Assembly: GCA_029940115.1 (NCBI GenBank)
Contig: JAOZRQ010000246.1
Span: 1-8,031, forward strand
From: Desulfobacterales bacterium
GTDB lineage: Bacteria; Desulfobacterota; Desulfobacteria; Desulfobacterales; 4be13
Reading direction: 5' to 3'
Length of the DNA stretch: 8,031 nucleotides
The position numbers and the translations under genes were made by a program. The notes beneath the pieces are model-generated. The model did not search any database. It had not been told where the DNA came from and worked only from the letters and a program-made list of their open reading frames with translations. Positions 6,170-8,031 of this stretch are shown one piece after another (position 1 is the stretch's first letter; every line of letters begins with the position of its first letter).

Positions 6170-6238
6170 GTTTGTTGTCCGTTGAGCGTTGTTTGTTGTT
6201 AGAAGATATCTCAGATTTCATCCCTCAGATTTCATCTT
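6170..6238. repeat. Two heptanucleotide arrays spanning the nuclease stop codon and GTPase leader
   Basis: The plus strand reads GTTTGTT, GTCCGTT, GAGCGTT, GTTTGTT, GTTAGAA (6170-6204), then, after GATATC, TCAGATT, TCATCCC, TCAGATT, TCATCTT (6211-6238). The second block is a 14-bp unit repeated almost twice. The TGA stop of the thermonuclease-family gene (6218-6220) and its last four or five residues (MKSEG) lie inside it, and the 49-nt gap before the GTPase start is nearly all heptamer sequence. No promoter or terminator was recognised in this gap. Confidence 0.75.
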
Positions 6239-6961
6239 ACGCCATTTCTTGGGGCTGACATACCTGTCTCCCAGGATCCACATTCCGCTTCTGTGTAGTC
6301 GGGCTTCCTTCTCTGCCTTCCAATAGGGATCAGGGGCAAACGCTTTGGGGAATTTTCCCTGATAGACTTCTGCAAGGCCAGCTTTCAGCAGTTCAAGGTT
6401 GATGTTCCTGCCGCCTACAAAGACTTCCACAAGCTGACGATTATATCGTCCGATGCCGTATCCCTTGATGGCGACGGTCTTGTTCATGATCATTCTGGAA
6501 AGATACGCCCCGGCCTCTTCGCTGTAAGGCTGGCCCTCTCTGTCCCTTCTTCTGTTTTTGGTTTCCGGCGCATCAATCCCTATGAGCCTCGCCTTGATCT
6601 CTATGCCATGTCCCACCGCGTTGAAGGTGTCTCCGTCAACCACTTTTGTGACCTTGAACTCTCCGGTCCCCTCTCTTGGGATGGCGACAAGTGCTGACTC
6701 GGAAGCATCCTGATCGGCATTCGGCGGAGATGAAACCAGCGGTGACTCAGTCACCGGCAATTTTTCAACCCGCTCAACATTCTCTTTCAAGTACCCAACA
6801 ACCGCGCCGAATCTATAGCATTTAATCTGGCTCCCCGCTTCCCAGGTGCTGACATTCTCAATGGTCCTTCCATTTTTCAGGAAAATGGTATCTGCATCCG
6901 CCATTGCCGGGCAGAGCATCAGTAAAAGGAGAAACAGCCGTCTGGAGAAAAAATGTTGCAT
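6218..6961 (-). CDS. Exported thermonuclease-family (SNase-like) protein
   Basis: The protein has 247 residues. Residues 1 to about 24 form a signal peptide (FFSRRLFLLLLMLCPAMADA), so it acts in the periplasm or outside the cell. Residues 24-67 (DTIFLKNGRTIENVSTWE and following) are a small beta-rich module often found after signal peptides in environmental Gram-negatives; its role is unknown. The SNase domain spans about 100-232: VVDGDTF (Asp109, Asp111), KARLIGIDAPET (Arg125, Asp130, Glu133) and YNRQLVEVFV (Arg175). These are the positions of the calcium ligands and the catalytic Arg35, Glu43 and Arg87 of staphylococcal nuclease, so activity on DNA or RNA is expected. A GTG start at 6967 adds two residues. 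The ATG at 6961 is preferred only because AGAG lies 5 nt upstream, which is weak support. The stop codon lies within a heptanucleotide array. Confidence 0.88.
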   Translation of the reverse strand: MQHFFSRRLFLLLLMLCPAMADADTIFLKNGRTIENVSTWEAGSQIKCYRFGAVVGYLKENVERVEKLPVTESPLVSSPPNADQDASESALVAIPREGTGEFKVTKVVDGDTFNAVGHGIEIKARLIGIDAPETKNRRRDREGQPYSEEAGAYLSRMIMNKTVAIKGYGIGRYNRQLVEVFVGGRNINLELLKAGLAEVYQGKFPKAFAPDPYWKAEKEARLHRSGMWILGDRYVSPKKWRKMKSEG

Positions 6962-6967
6962 AGTCAC

Positions 6968-7020
6968 TCTGGTGGATTGTTGCCTCCGCGGGAATGACGG
7001 ACTTCTTGACGAACCCGGTC
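6968..7020 (-). other. Gap holding a possible REP-like remnant
   Basis: The minus strand contains GTCATTCCCGCGGAGGC followed by AATCCA (within 6973-6998). This resembles the widespread intergenic palindrome in which ATTCCCGC is mirrored by GCGGGAAT, but the right arm here is altered, so no good hairpin remains. No promoter for the thermonuclease gene was recognised in this gap. Confidence 0.3.
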
Positions 7021-7042
7021 AAAAAACTTGATCATCGAGTTT
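7021..7042 (-). terminator. Weak candidate terminator after the GldG-like gene
   Basis: On the minus strand AAACTCGATGATCAAGTTT is an imperfect palindrome whose right arm runs straight into six T residues, 20 nt after the TAA at 7062. The stem is AT-rich with one C-A mismatch and a very small loop, so it would be weak. Downstream genes in the same direction could still be read through. Confidence 0.35.
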
Positions 7043-7061
7043 CTGGAACCCTGACTACTGA

Positions 7062-8031
7062 TTATCTCAAATGCTCAAGCATATAAAATTCCATCCGATA
7101 GATCTGCTCCCGGGTCTTGTCCGGTGTGATCTGGGTTCCCCCCATCTGAGGATTGGCAAACAGGTATGAATCCGCCATCACGCCCACCAGACCTTTTCCC
7201 CGACTGAGGACTGAGAAGACCGACTTCCGGTTACGGGTGACGGCCATGGCCCTCCCCCCCTTCACTGTGCCGGTCCGCTTTGCCGTACATAACGTCTCGC
7301 CGGTTCGGCTGTCATACAGGTCCGTCTGCCTGATCTCTGAGAAATCAATCTCCATCTCAAACGGTTTCAGCAACGGATTGGATGTGGATTTTTTGTTCTG
7401 GGGCCCGTCCAAAAGCAGAAGCCGGCCGCCGTTTTCCACAAAGCGGACAATCTTCTGGATGTCATCTTCCGCAAACGGCTTCACCGGATTGACCAGCACC
7501 ACCATATCCCCTTTTTCCAGCGCGTCTGAAAGGCTTTTCTCCAACAGCGGCACATATCCCATCCGCTGGGTCCATACATAAAAGGTATGGTAATTATAAG
7601 GATGTTTGTCCACAAGCTTTTCCACAGGGAGCGTGAGATGGGAATACTCCCGCTCAAAAGCGGCCGTTCTGAAGTCGGTATGCGGTTTGGGGAAAGCATA
7701 ACTTTTTTGTGAAAGCCATGTAAAAAAAGGAATCGCCGCAACGGTCGCAAACAGGGCCGAAAAGAATAGGATGCTCAAGGTCTTTCTTTTATCTTCCCAT
7801 CCTTTATATAGTCCAGCAAAGAGGAGGATACACGCGATGACCCCGAACAGAGGGGAGAGCACATCATATCTGTTTTTCCGGTTGAGCCATTCCACCGAGC
7901 CGAGGGCCAGCTCAGGTTTGCCCGGAATGAACATGTAAAAGTTTGAAAAGCAGGTGCTGTCAGTATAGGTGAGCACTCGGCCTTTTCCATAAGTTGCGGC
8001 GGATGACTGCAAGAAGAGCCCGAATTCGTAG
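7062..8031 (-). CDS. GldG/DUF4350-like membrane protein (5' end beyond window)
   Basis: The frame is open to the right window edge (first visible residues YEFGLFLQSS), so the true start is outside; the TTG at 8012 is not a convincing start. The visible part has 322 residues. It opens with the end of one soluble domain (GRVLTYTDSTCFSNF, then MFIPGKPELALGSVEWLNR), followed by two membrane helices (about 57-75 and 86-105). A second extracytoplasmic domain contains VVLVNPVKPFAEDDIQKIVR and FVENGGRLLLLDG. This arrangement of a class-I-amidotransferase-like fold without catalytic residues is typical of GldG and related proteins that accompany ABC-2 exporters and gliding machinery. The repeated D-S-x-x-F motif (DSTCFSNF and DSYLFANPQMGG) suggests a duplicated domain. 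The partner ATPase and permease would be expected upstream, beyond 8031. Family assignment is by motif and topology only. Confidence 0.7.
   Translation of the reverse strand, partial: YEFGLFLQSSAATYGKGRVLTYTDSTCFSNFYMFIPGKPELALGSVEWLNRKNRYDVLSPLFGVIACILLFAGLYKGWEDKRKTLSILFFSALFATVAAIPFFTWLSQKSYAFPKPHTDFRTAAFEREYSHLTLPVEKLVDKHPYNYHTFYVWTQRMGYVPLLEKSLSDALEKGDMVVLVNPVKPFAEDDIQKIVRFVENGGRLLLLDGPQNKKSTSNPLLKPFEMEIDFSEIRQTDLYDSRTGETLCTAKRTGTVKGGRAMAVTRNRKSVFSVLSRGKGLVGVMADSYLFANPQMGGTQITPDKTREQIYRMEFYMLEHLR

Overview
All recognisable genes in this window lie on the minus strand, so transcription runs from right (8031) to left (1). The Sec-type signal peptides, the GldG-like membrane protein and the secreted beta-helix/B-repeat protein suggest a Gram-negative or related environmental bacterium with a mid-50s GC content. 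A Desulfobacterota-like or similar repeat-rich lineage is my guess from the gene set. No ribosomal or other marker gene is present to place it.

In transcription order: (a) 8031-7062, the 3' part of a two-helix membrane protein of the GldG/DUF4350-like type that accompanies ABC exporters; (b) 6961-6218, an exported thermonuclease-family (SNase) protein; (c) 6168-4169, a dynamin-like large GTPase broken exactly in its P-loop, where about 10 nt including the Walker A lysine codon appear to be missing and the frame is lost; (d) 4142-3069, an Rpn-family PD-(D/E)XK nuclease 26 nt downstream; (e) 3033-2977, a 57-bp hairpin; (f) 2974-2728, a relic of a CHAT/STAND-NTPase-like gene with a frameshift before its P-loop; (g) 2719-2522, a 198-bp non-coding element with 27-bp inverted termini, a hexanucleotide palindromic interior and a perfect 8-bp target duplication; (h) 2503-1 (running off the window), a large secreted protein with a signal peptide, a right-handed beta-helix, a choice-of-anchor-Q-like segment and at least seven exact 74-residue InlB-type B-repeats.

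The most unusual signal is a family of short-period (7-mer and 6-mer), often palindromic repeat arrays. They recur at 2522-2719, 2729-2756, 3127-3218, 4175-4230, 5139-5254 and 6170-6238. Two sit inside unrelated coding regions (the Rpn nuclease and the GTPase), are homologous to each other over about 45 nt, and are read in the same codon phase, so both proteins carry a similar Gly/Ala/Ser/Glu/Arg-rich peptide. Others form the C-terminus of the GTPase, the stop codon of the nuclease gene and the leader of the GTPase gene. The arrays resemble in style the short tandemly repeated repetitive (STRR) sequences of cyanobacteria, but here they look like mobile or spreading elements shaping protein ends and gene borders. 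The window reads as an accessory region under repeat invasion and gene decay rather than one coherent pathway. No defence or metabolic system is complete here, although the GTPase, Rpn nuclease and CHAT/STAND relic could be remains of a defence-type locus.
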